A stretch of DNA of 64,000 nucleotides, from assembly GCF_900461555.1 (NCBI RefSeq), contig NZ_UGOX01000001.1, positions 1,067,501 through 1,131,500 of the forward strand, given 5' to 3'. The number at the start of each line of letters is the position of its first letter. Position 1 is the first letter of the stretch. Position numbers and translations under genes: made by a program. Source of the stretch: Legionella quinlivanii. Lineage in GTDB: Bacteria > Pseudomonadota > Gammaproteobacteria > Legionellales > Legionellaceae. Of the stretch, positions 34,411 to 43,224 are shown one piece after another. The notes beneath the pieces are model-generated. The model saw only the letters and a program-made list of their open reading frames with translations. It did not search any database and was not told where the DNA came from.

Positions 34411-36864
34411 TTATTGACTTCGGCCGATGTGTTGAGACATGGAGTTCTTCAACTCATCCATCTGTCTATGCGCTCTTTCTTCATTGCCAAGACCATGTTC
34501 TGAGAAGCGAACTTTGACATCGCCTAAAAGTCTGCTGTTGAAGAATACTCCCTGATATCCTTTCTGAGAGTAATGCTGGGGTCGATTTAAATTAAACTCC
34601 AGGCGCATATCTTTTAATGCTTTAATGACGGTTAGTTTGGCCGACAGTATCAGCATATCCTGAATTTCTTTGGTAAATTCCGGACAATACCACTCTTTCC
34701 TGGCGGGGATTTCGATATCAATGAAGGACTCTGGATGTGCATCACTGAAAATGGCAGGAAGCCAGTTTTTTCCAACAAATTGCTCTTTGGAAAGGATTTT
34801 TTGCTGGCAAAAGTTTCTCTGCAACACGCCAGGTCCTGTACCATCATTGGTCTTTCTTTCAATGATTGTCAAGCGTCCATCTCTGAGCGCCAGACCATCG
34901 AATTCTTGCTGAAACTGTCTGCACGGAGAGTATACTTCAAAGGATTTATAGAGATTGGAAGCCAGCTCAATCACGTAATCATTCACTGCCTGCTCAAAGG
35001 GATCTGCTTCTTTTTCTATTTCTTTCCCTTTTTCTTTATCTTCTACCTCTTCCAGGGGAATATTATCGAATAATTCCTGGATCAAGGTTTCCAGTGTTTC
35101 TTTCTGATTTTCTTCTTCAAATAGAAACTCAACTTCCTGAGCGTGCTCTGCCTGAGGCGGCTGATATTTCAAGGGGGGCAGGGTGTTGAAATGTTCCAGA
35201 TTATTCAACCAACGTTGTATGATTTCCAGATCATTAATGGATTCTGCTTTCTCGTATAAAGCCAGATATTCTTTCTGATAGGCTCGATAGGTTTCTGAAT
35301 CCATTTCGCCATCCAGTTCATGTTTTTTCAGATTGAGCATGCTGTCTATCGATTTCAGATAGAGAATCAAACCGATAACTGCATCGTTTTTCAATTGAAA
35401 GCAGACTTCCAACTGGCGCTGAGTCAGTTCAAGGGAGCGCGATTTAATTTCTTTTTCCAATCGGGCGCACTCCAGTCTCAGCAATTGCCTGATCGATTCA
35501 AACGATGGTTTTTTCTCAATGGAATGCGAGAGAATGCGATGAAAATTGGCATAATAATAGTTAAAATCCTCGCTTTCCTCAGGGATCATCGCAGCGGGAA
35601 AATCTGATGTATCTTTCAGGTAATGATTGTATTGTTCGAGGACAAAGTTATAAGCGTCATCCAGCACTTGCTGCCTGGAGCGTTCAGCTTTCTGATTATC
35701 CTCTTTTGCTTCAGACTGTAGTTGGGCTCGCTCTTGTTGCAATTGTATTAATGCGTTTACAAATCGAGTCACGACGTTGGGAAGTCTCGGTAAATGAATG
35801 TAGGGCGAAGAAAGTTTTTGTACATATTTCAAAGCCAGCATGATCTCATCAATTTTTTTGTCCATTTCTGAGAGCAGGTTTCTGTTTGAAGTGGAGTCAG
35901 AAGAAAAGTACTCGCCGAATGGCCGGCCTTTAATAATACGTATCTGTTGATTAATCACAACAGACAGCAATTGTACTAACTGCTGATCTTCGGTGATATT
36001 CTCGCTGACCAGCAATTGTGTATACAGTTTTCTAAAAGAATCATTGACGCTGTGTTCTTCTTTCTCATCATAAGAGCTGACCGCGAGTTCGAACTGCGAT
36101 TCCAATGCGTCCACGCCGCCATCGATCAAAAGATCATTCCAGTCATAGCCCTCTGCGTCGGGAGTCTTTGGTACAGGCTCTTTGATAATCACCTGGTAAC
36201 CAGCTGATACAAATAATTCATGCGCCTTCTGGAAGGCTATATCTGCATCTCCTTCAGGTTTATCATGATCTTTTAAGAGAACCACTTTGGTATTGGGCGG
36301 AAAATGTGTTTTGACATAGCCCAGGGTTGCCGGAAGTTCGTTGACTCCCATTGAAGCCAGGATGCTAAAATTATCCCTGATTGCTGGAATTGCAGCGATG
36401 CTGGCAGCCGTTTCCACTCCTTCCGCAATAAAAACAAAATCAGGATTTCTACCCTCATTGACCAGGGCTGCTTTCCCAGGACGCGAAGGATGGCCCGCTC
36501 CGAGATACCTCTTGCAATAGTACTCTTTAGCATCAACATGAATGGCTTGGGCTTTATTGCCGTGAGGGTCAAGTTGAATAATCTGCAGTCCGACTAACTG
36601 ATCGTCCAGATTATAAACAGGAGCAACCAGGTAGTCATCTTGTTGATTATTATCAAAACTCGCAATATTAAGAGGACCTTTTAAGTATCTGAATTCTAAG
36701 TGTTTTATAGTTTCAGCCGGAATTTTTCTGGTAACGGTTAAATAGAGTTCGGCCGCCGTGTTCTCAATAGGTTCGCTTTTTTTCCACAACTTCTGAGCTA
36801 ATCGTATTTTATTATGGTCTTTTTGTTTCTGTATGAGCTTGCTTACTTCAGCACTTTGCTTCAT
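34411..36864 (-). CDS. Large Toprim (primase-like) protein with long helical extension
   Basis: The 817-residue protein starts like mobile-element primase/helicase proteins: residues 22-60 resemble the LWxxSxPIxxTxAExYL motif. A Toprim domain follows, with the catalytic Glu in FIAEGVETAAS (E148) and the acidic pair in LKDHDKPEGDAD (D199, D201). No zinc finger precedes it and no RecA-type helicase motif follows. From about residue 265 to 650 the protein is charged, Glu/Gln-rich and coiled-coil-like. The C-terminal 180 residues (ERKTNDGTGPGVLQRNF and after) are unrecognised; an ERKTNDG turn hints at a nuclease-like acidic-x-K site, which is speculative. The ATG has a GGAG site. The neighbours are chromosomal (parE upstream), with no plasmid genes. 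Confidence 0.7.
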   Translation of the reverse strand: MKQSAEVSKLIQKQKDHNKIRLAQKLWKKSEPIENTAAELYLTVTRKIPAETIKHLEFRYLKGPLNIASFDNNQQDDYLVAPVYNLDDQLVGLQIIQLDPHGNKAQAIHVDAKEYYCKRYLGAGHPSRPGKAALVNEGRNPDFVFIAEGVETAASIAAIPAIRDNFSILASMGVNELPATLGYVKTHFPPNTKVVLLKDHDKPEGDADIAFQKAHELFVSAGYQVIIKEPVPKTPDAEGYDWNDLLIDGGVDALESQFELAVSSYDEKEEHSVNDSFRKLYTQLLVSENITEDQQLVQLLSVVINQQIRIIKGRPFGEYFSSDSTSNRNLLSEMDKKIDEIMLALKYVQKLSSPYIHLPRLPNVVTRFVNALIQLQQERAQLQSEAKEDNQKAERSRQQVLDDAYNFVLEQYNHYLKDTSDFPAAMIPEESEDFNYYYANFHRILSHSIEKKPSFESIRQLLRLECARLEKEIKSRSLELTQRQLEVCFQLKNDAVIGLILYLKSIDSMLNLKKHELDGEMDSETYRAYQKEYLALYEKAESINDLEIIQRWLNNLEHFNTLPPLKYQPPQAEHAQEVEFLFEEENQKETLETLIQELFDNIPLEEVEDKEKGKEIEKEADPFEQAVNDYVIELASNLYKSFEVYSPCRQFQQEFDGLALRDGRLTIIERKTNDGTGPGVLQRNFCQQKILSKEQFVGKNWLPAIFSDAHPESFIDIEIPARKEWYCPEFTKEIQDMLILSAKLTVIKALKDMRLEFNLNRPQHYSQKGYQGVFFNSRLLGDVKVRFSEHGLGNEERAHRQMDELKNSMSQHIGRSQ

Positions 36865-36930
36865 TCTAACTCCAATCAGGATAATTTATGAAGCAATTGT
36901 AACAATGTTAAACAGAAATGAAAATGAACA

Positions 36931-36957
36931 GATTTGGAAACAAGTTTTTTCCAAATC
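36931..36957 (-). terminator. Terminator of parE
   Basis: GATTTGGAAA (36931-36940) pairs with TTTCCAAATC (36948-36957) across seven bases, eight bases beyond the parE stop. On the minus strand T-rich sequence follows. Confidence 0.7.
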
Positions 36958-36964
36958 GTAATAA

Positions 36965-38848
36965 TTAAACTTCAGCCAGATTTCCTTTGGTTTCCAGCCA
37001 GGTTTTACGATCAGCTGCTCGCTTTTTCGCCAGTAACATGTCCATAAGTGCCATTGTTTCCTGTTCATTTTCCAGCGTTAACTGAACCAGCCGCCTGGTA
37101 TTGGGATCCATCGTCGTTTCGCGCAGCTGAATGGGATTCATCTCTCCCAGTCCTTTAAACCGCTGCACATTGACTTTTCCCTTATTGGCTTTAAGGAACT
37201 GTTCCACAATTTTAATTTTTTCAGCATCATCCAGAGCATATTGCACAGTTTTCCCCATATCTATGCGATATAAGGGAGGCATCGCTACAAATACATGACC
37301 GGCAGATACCAAAGGACGAAAATGTCTTAAAAACAGCGCACAGATCAGGGTGGCGATGTGAGCACCATCTGAGTCAGCATCCGCAAGAATACATAATTTG
37401 CCATAGCGAAGACCTGATAGATCATCGGATCCGGGATCAACCCCTATAGCTACTGAAATATCATGAATTTCCTGAGAAGCCAGAACCTGGCTTGATTCGA
37501 CCTCCCAGGAATTCAGAATCTTGCCGCGTAAAGGCAAAATCGCCTGAAAGTCTTTGTTACGTGCCTGTTTGGCTGAACCGCCTGCCGAATCTCCCTCTAC
37601 CAGAAAAAGTTCAGCCATTGACAAGTCCTGCTGCAGGCAATCAGCCAGTTTACCGGGAAGGGCAGGACCCTGATGAATGCGTTTTCGAGCAACCTGTTTC
37701 GCCTGACGCAAGCGCTTTTGCGCACGTTCAATAGCGAGCGCTGCGATAATCTCTCCCTGACTGCGATGCTGATTTAACCATAATGCAAATGCATCTTTTA
37801 TTACATTGCTGACAAATGCTGCGGTTTGTCTTGAGCTTAACCGTTCCTTGGTCTGCCCGGCAAACTGCGGTTCTTTCATTTTTACAGACAAGATATACTG
37901 GCATGGTTCCCAGAGATCGTCTGCGGTCAGTTTAACTCCACGCGGCAAAAGATTGCGTAATTCGCAAAAGGCAGCAAGCGCATCATACAAACCTGCTCTT
38001 AAGCCATTGACATGTGTTCCTCCTTGCGGAGTCGGGATTAAATTGACATAACTTTCGCTGGAACCGCTGGTCTGAGTGCCCAAAGACCAGGCGAGAGCCC
38101 AATCTACCGTTCCTTCTTCACTACTGTACTCGCCGCTAAAAGGCTCTTCCGGCAAAAAGTCTTCAGGCAAGGACTGACGCAGATAATCCGTCAAACCTCG
38201 CTCATAACACCAATGTGTTTGCTCTCCACTGACCTTATTAATGAATGTCATTGATAAGCCTGGACAAAGCACTGCTTTGGCCCGTAATACATGAATGAGC
38301 GGCTTGATTGAAAATCGAATGGAGTCAAAATATTTTTCGTTAGGCCAAAAACGAATACAGGTTCCGGTATCGCGTTTACGGGTCACGCCCACCTCATTTA
38401 ATTCCTGTACTTTATCACCGTTGGCAAAGGCCATTTGATAAATGATGCCGTTGCGTTTTATCTGTACATCCACCCGCTCGGATAAGGCATTCACTACGGA
38501 AACTCCTACGCCATGCAAGCCGCCGGAAAAACTGTAATTTTTATCTGAAAATTTTCCACCCGCGTGCAGACGGGTCATGATGACTTCCACGCCGCTAAGT
38601 CCGAGCTGCGGGTGTAAATCGACTGGCATCCCCCGGCCATTATCTTCGACTTCAATAGAGCCGTCTTCATGCAGGGTTACGATGATTTTGCTGGCATGAC
38701 CGGCAATCACTTCATCGACGCTATTGTCAATGACTTCCTGGGCCAGATGGTTGGGGCGAGTGGTATCGGTATACATTCCCGGCCGGCGTTGTACCGGTTC
38801 AAGGCCATTGAGCACCTCAATGGCTTCGGCGGTATAGTTATCAGACAT
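36965..38848 (-). CDS. parE: DNA topoisomerase IV subunit B
   Basis: ParE is the ATPase subunit of topoisomerase IV, which unlinks daughter chromosomes with ParC. The 627 residues show the GHKL ATP-binding motifs (QEVIDNSVDE, DNGRGMPVD, GGLHGVGVSVVNAL), the transducer domain and the Toprim metal-binding motifs LVEGDSAGGSA and DADSDGAHIATL. The length and the absence of the C-terminal insert of proteobacterial GyrB distinguish it from gyrase B. The parC gene is not adjacent. It is a single-gene unit with its own terminator. Confidence 0.96.
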   Translation of the reverse strand: MSDNYTAEAIEVLNGLEPVQRRPGMYTDTTRPNHLAQEVIDNSVDEVIAGHASKIIVTLHEDGSIEVEDNGRGMPVDLHPQLGLSGVEVIMTRLHAGGKFSDKNYSFSGGLHGVGVSVVNALSERVDVQIKRNGIIYQMAFANGDKVQELNEVGVTRKRDTGTCIRFWPNEKYFDSIRFSIKPLIHVLRAKAVLCPGLSMTFINKVSGEQTHWCYERGLTDYLRQSLPEDFLPEEPFSGEYSSEEGTVDWALAWSLGTQTSGSSESYVNLIPTPQGGTHVNGLRAGLYDALAAFCELRNLLPRGVKLTADDLWEPCQYILSVKMKEPQFAGQTKERLSSRQTAAFVSNVIKDAFALWLNQHRSQGEIIAALAIERAQKRLRQAKQVARKRIHQGPALPGKLADCLQQDLSMAELFLVEGDSAGGSAKQARNKDFQAILPLRGKILNSWEVESSQVLASQEIHDISVAIGVDPGSDDLSGLRYGKLCILADADSDGAHIATLICALFLRHFRPLVSAGHVFVAMPPLYRIDMGKTVQYALDDAEKIKIVEQFLKANKGKVNVQRFKGLGEMNPIQLRETTMDPNTRRLVQLTLENEQETMALMDMLLAKKRAADRKTWLETKGNLAEV

Positions 38849-39194
38849 TGCTTATATCACTTCATTATTTAATTGAATTTAGTCTATCATAAATAACACC
38901 GGGGGGCACGGATGGATATGGGCATTAATTAAGAAAACTGTTGGAGCCGACAGGTTGATACAGGCCGGTTGCTTGCAATTGCCATTGAAACCGAGGTTGC
39001 AAGGGTATTGTTGCATAAATGAATAAGTGCACAAAAACCGTCTTTGCGAGCGTCAGCGAAGCAATCCAGATCATCACTTTGTCCGGGGCCTAACTGGATT
39101 GCTTCACATCGTTCGCAAAGACGAAATGTTAGTTGCTTCTATCTATGGACAACGCCGGTTGCAGGTACCCAGACTATTACTTTATCTGCTTCAT
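38849..39194. other. 346-base gap upstream of parE
   Basis: No gene found. It contains the parE upstream region and one copy of the dispersed palindromic element (39039-39123). The gap also borders the 3' end of the 944-residue protein gene. Confidence 0.7.
39039..39123. repeat. Dispersed palindromic element, copy 1
   Basis: Two long arms pair almost perfectly: 39039-39069 (opening CGTCTTTGCGAGCGTCAGCG) and 39094-39123 (ending CGTTCGCAAAGACG), with a 24-base centre. A second copy of the same element is at 50816-50900, sharing arms nearly base for base while the centre differs. This is a repeat family of the REP/palindromic kind. Confidence 0.85.
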
Positions 39195-42029
39195 TTAGGG
39201 TGAGCTCATTTTTCCAGAATTTTCTTCCTGCTCTAGCGATTCCAGTTCTTCTTTATTAATCTGCCCATTGGAAGCCATATGGTCAATTGCCTTATGTAAG
39301 GTATCCGCCAGACGGCTTTTGGTAAGGGCTATACCAAAAAATTTAATTGTATTTTTGTAATGATCCTGAACGGTTTCTCGCTCAGCTTGACGCAATGCCT
39401 TTGCTATACGATAGGCATAGGATTCATCGCTGGGAGTATTAATGATGTCTTTAATTTGAGCATGTAATTTCTCAATGATGTTTACACGCTGCTGACTTTG
39501 CTTGAAGAAAACACCACTATGCTTTGCTTGAGTGTAAGTATGCAGCTCGGCATTCAGGAAGTCATCAAGAATTTTTATAGAGGCATCCGTGACTCGTGGT
39601 TTATCAGCCGATACGAGGTTTGTCGAAAACAAAGTATTAACCTCTTGTTGTAAACTATTGTTGCGGCCTGAAAAGGTGGTCATTGCATTTTTTAATTCCC
39701 GCATATTTTTCAGATTGTCAAAGTCCTGCTTAAACGTTTCACTTGTAGAATGGGGCGAGGTCAGCAGTTTGTTTCTCAACTCAAGATAACCCTTTTCCCA
39801 TTGAGCTTTCACATCAGGTTTATCAAGCTCTGCATCAATAGATTGAATATTAGTGATCCGCTCCGTTAGTTCTGTCTGAAACTGCTGAAGACCGTTGTCA
39901 TTTCGGGTGATAAAATTCAGACAGCTGTCGGCATCTGAAAAGGCAGACGCCAGGCCTGAAACTATTTCTGCATGGATTTTTTTCTGCCTCTCGGTCAAAT
40001 GCGAAGGTTCAGTTAATTTAAAGTCCCGTGTAATCTGCTCTGCCTGCGTTAATAGCTTTTCCATTGCAGCAAGGGTATCAGGAGAATCCTTATCTAGTAA
40101 ATCCAATGCACTGTCTTTAATCGAGTCTAAAATCGCTTGATTGCACTCGTTGGCGGCTAACTGATGAATGGCAATGAATTTCGTTAACTTTGGGAGCTTA
40201 TTTAATAATTCTTCGGTGTCAAATGCGGCAAGACTTTCAAATGGATCAAGTGCCAATTTCTGCAGTACATCGTACTCCGCTGTATTTTTTATGTTTTGTT
40301 TAAATTCTTCCGATAGTATTAAGTCAGAGAGACGGTAAAATTCCTGAAGCCTTGTGAACAGCTCCGCTTCTTCCAGCCGTTGACAATAGGCGCTGACTTG
40401 TGCAGGCGCATAGTATTCGCCAGTTATATCCTGAATAACCTGTTCAGTAATCTTTTGGTTTTGCGGACTCAGTCCGGTTTTCAAGTCATTAAGGCGTTGA
40501 ATTAAATTATCAACTGTTCTAATGTCTTCAATTATTTGAGTGGCCCTGGATGCCAGGGAAAAAGAGAATGTATCCAGCGATTTTTCATTAAGCAGCTCTG
40601 TTTTTAAATTGTTTAGCGCGGTCTGGCGATCTCCAGGGCCGTTTTGCTGAAGTAAGCTGTCAACTTCCAGGACCAGAGTATTCAAGTGGGGCAAGGTATT
40701 TTTCAGCGCTTGCAGCTCTTCTATTACGTCAGGATCCAACAGACCGTCGCCAGTGAATTTATCTATATTTTCCCGGTAAAGTGCAAAGCTATCATAACCC
40801 ACTCCCGTTTGTTCCAGTTCCTGTCGAATGGATTCAAGTGACTGAGTTAGCTGTTCTTGTCTCGGCAAGTTTGCATAAATATATTCTGCACTTCTTTCCT
40901 TAGAGGGATGAGAGGTTAAAACTTTCTCCACAAAAATCACTTTCTCCCCCGTTAATCCCTGAGAGCTGATATTCTGCAAAAGTTGAGGAAAGTGCGCTTG
41001 CAGGGCCAATCCCACTGCCACCCAATTTTTTGAATACTCTGTCTCGTGAAGCCACTGTCTTACGAATGCTTCATCCGGAGCAATACCCAATTCTTTAAGT
41101 GATATCAGAGTGTTGTCATTCACGCGTCCCCGTCTGAGGGCCTCTGATAGACCATCTGCACTAATTTTGGATAGAATCAGCTCTTTGTCTTCCTTCAGGC
41201 GCTGGTAGTCAGTGAAATCGATCGATGATAATACTCGCCATATATCTTCATAAAATAAATCGAACAGTGGCTTTCCCTGAGGACCTAGTGCGGATAGAGT
41301 GTTTAAGGCACCTTCTATTGAAACCGTAGAATAACCTTCAAACATCTTATCCATTATACCGGGTTCTTCCTTTAAATACTTTTCTATCAACCAGAATGAG
41401 TTGGTATCCTGTTTCTGTACCATATGGATAATTTTCGAACCAACCTCTTTTAACCGCAGATCATAAAACCAATCGTTTGGCTGAGGCACGCGTTGGAACA
41501 AAATAATTAATTCTCTAGCCTCCTTGGAGAGAAGCATGTCTTTCACATAGTCGTCTGAAAAAAATTTTTGTATTGTCGGATCCGATGTGCTGGCTCTTAA
41601 AATTTCACCGTATTTTTGATTTAATTCCGGGAATTGGCGAAGAAAATCCCGGGCTAGGGAAACAGGATTAATCGACATCGTTTCCGGCAAAGTAACCCTT
41701 TGATTTGAGCTAATTTTGAACCCGTAACCTGGAAATGGCTGGGGCGGAAGTGTATCCAAAAATAGAATGGGAAAGTCCTCATCATGTCTCCTATACGTAT
41801 CACTGGAAAGAATTGCTTTCAGGAAAATAAAGCGATCTTCTAATTTAGGCAGGTTCTTGTCGATAAATTTATAATAGTGATGGGCACTGTTTTCCGCCAT
41901 TGCCCGATTTTGATACACGGACGCACCATTGGGCGCGTTGGTAACATTCATAGGAATATAGGCGCGATTGGAAGGGGTATACTTAAAGGGAAAACCCTTA
42001 CCATTAAACTTTCTGTCATAATTGGGCAT
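39195..42029 (-). CDS. Large helical protein with Glu-rich C-terminus; candidate Dot/Icm effector
   Basis: I recognise no enzymatic domain in the 944 residues. The N-terminal 60 residues (PNYDRKFNGKGFPFKYTPS) are compact. The remainder is a long alternation of helices and Leu/Glu/Gln-rich stretches, with coiled coil likely at about residues 395-530 and 640-800. No signal peptide or membrane segment. The last 19 residues contain KEELESLEQEE followed by a short polar end (NSGKMSSP): this matches the E-block feature reported for many Dot/Icm type IV substrates. The ribosome binding site is weak. A host-directed effector is a reasonable inference but not proven. The neighbours, parE and mrp, are unrelated housekeeping genes. 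Confidence 0.65.
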   Translation of the reverse strand: MPNYDRKFNGKGFPFKYTPSNRAYIPMNVTNAPNGASVYQNRAMAENSAHHYYKFIDKNLPKLEDRFIFLKAILSSDTYRRHDEDFPILFLDTLPPQPFPGYGFKISSNQRVTLPETMSINPVSLARDFLRQFPELNQKYGEILRASTSDPTIQKFFSDDYVKDMLLSKEARELIILFQRVPQPNDWFYDLRLKEVGSKIIHMVQKQDTNSFWLIEKYLKEEPGIMDKMFEGYSTVSIEGALNTLSALGPQGKPLFDLFYEDIWRVLSSIDFTDYQRLKEDKELILSKISADGLSEALRRGRVNDNTLISLKELGIAPDEAFVRQWLHETEYSKNWVAVGLALQAHFPQLLQNISSQGLTGEKVIFVEKVLTSHPSKERSAEYIYANLPRQEQLTQSLESIRQELEQTGVGYDSFALYRENIDKFTGDGLLDPDVIEELQALKNTLPHLNTLVLEVDSLLQQNGPGDRQTALNNLKTELLNEKSLDTFSFSLASRATQIIEDIRTVDNLIQRLNDLKTGLSPQNQKITEQVIQDITGEYYAPAQVSAYCQRLEEAELFTRLQEFYRLSDLILSEEFKQNIKNTAEYDVLQKLALDPFESLAAFDTEELLNKLPKLTKFIAIHQLAANECNQAILDSIKDSALDLLDKDSPDTLAAMEKLLTQAEQITRDFKLTEPSHLTERQKKIHAEIVSGLASAFSDADSCLNFITRNDNGLQQFQTELTERITNIQSIDAELDKPDVKAQWEKGYLELRNKLLTSPHSTSETFKQDFDNLKNMRELKNAMTTFSGRNNSLQQEVNTLFSTNLVSADKPRVTDASIKILDDFLNAELHTYTQAKHSGVFFKQSQQRVNIIEKLHAQIKDIINTPSDESYAYRIAKALRQAERETVQDHYKNTIKFFGIALTKSRLADTLHKAIDHMASNGQINKEELESLEQEENSGKMSSP

Positions 42030-42116
42030 TCAAATTTATCCAATAGTTTATTCTTGGGTAAATTTTAGCATAATATGTAAAAAGTTGAGCATCTGCTTTG
42101 TTTGCAGATATTGAGT

Positions 42117-43190
42117 TTACTCCACCACAATATCCGGAAAACGATCAGCATAATTCAGCGGCTTTTGCGCTAATCGAATAGCGAATTCCAAAGCGGTTTT
42201 ATGAAAAATCCCTGCTAATGCCGCATCCTTTGCAAGAGCGGCAGGCTGACCCTCATCGCAATGATTACGGATAGCAGTTTCTAATGGCCATTGACCCAGG
42301 AGAGGCACATTAAATTTTTCGCTTAAATTGTTAGCGCCGCCTGTACCAAAAATTGCATCCTGGTGACCGCAAGCACTGCAGTTGTGCCAGGCCATGTTTT
42401 CGATAATACCCAGCACATCGATGTGCGTTTTTTCAAACATCATGATGGCTTTTTGAGCGTCGAGAGTCGCAACCGGCTGCGGTGTAGTGACGATAACGGC
42501 TCCAGTCAGAGGAATTTTTTGCACCAGACTTAATTGAATATCGCCTGTTCCTGGAGGCAAATCGATAAATAAATAATCCAGTTCCTGCCAGAGAGTTATA
42601 TCAAGCATTTGCAGCAGAGCTTTTGCCAGCATCGGGCCCCTCCAAACCAATGCCTGATCACTATCCTCCGTCAGATAGGCAATTGACATTGCTTGAATGC
42701 CATGCACTTCAACGGGTAAATAATGATCATTTTCGACTTTAACCGGAGAAGAAGTTCCCAGCATCAAGGGAATGCTTGGACCATAAATGTCGGCATCCAG
42801 AATCCCAACACGCGCACCTGCTTGAGCAAGAGCAGTCGCTAAATTGATAGTCACCGTTGATTTGCCGACCCCTCCTTTGCCTGAGGCAACCGCAATAATG
42901 TTTTTAACGCCGCGTAAGCCCTTGCCGCTCATTTGTGTGCGATGAGTCTGGATTTTACCCTGCAAATCCATTTCAACTGCCATTCCCGGGCTTGCTATGC
43001 GGGTCTTTTCATTTAATAAATCGAGCAAAGCGTCTTTTATTTTGAGGACAGGAAAGCCGGCAGTGAACCGAATTTTTAGTATCGGACCGGTTTCGATGCT
43101 GTATTTCAGTCCTAACTCTTCAATGGTTTTATTAAGAAAAGGCACCTGCATTGAGGCAAGCTGGTAAAGAAGTTGATCGACTTGATTCAT
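42117..43190 (-). CDS. mrp: Mrp/ApbC iron-sulfur cluster carrier P-loop ATPase
   Basis: The protein delivers Fe-S clusters to apo-proteins. The 357 residues have an N-terminal MIP18/DUF59-like domain (about 1-80) and a P-loop domain with the deviant Walker A SGKGGVGKST, DADIYGPSIP, and the CxxC pair in NCSACGHQD for cluster binding. The length and order are normal. It lies 34 bases downstream of the helicase gene on the same strand, and may be transcribed with it. Confidence 0.94.
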   Translation of the reverse strand: MNQVDQLLYQLASMQVPFLNKTIEELGLKYSIETGPILKIRFTAGFPVLKIKDALLDLLNEKTRIASPGMAVEMDLQGKIQTHRTQMSGKGLRGVKNIIAVASGKGGVGKSTVTINLATALAQAGARVGILDADIYGPSIPLMLGTSSPVKVENDHYLPVEVHGIQAMSIAYLTEDSDQALVWRGPMLAKALLQMLDITLWQELDYLFIDLPPGTGDIQLSLVQKIPLTGAVIVTTPQPVATLDAQKAIMMFEKTHIDVLGIIENMAWHNCSACGHQDAIFGTGGANNLSEKFNVPLLGQWPLETAIRNHCDEGQPAALAKDAALAGIFHKTALEFAIRLAQKPLNYADRFPDIVVE

Positions 43191-43224
43191 AATGTGGTCA
43201 CAGGCTGACAGGAAACGGGGTAGC

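Noticed and set aside
34411-36864. Plasmid or prophage origin of the Toprim protein region.
   Set aside because: Neighbours are ordinary chromosomal genes, with no integrase, transposase, att-like repeat or phage structural gene.
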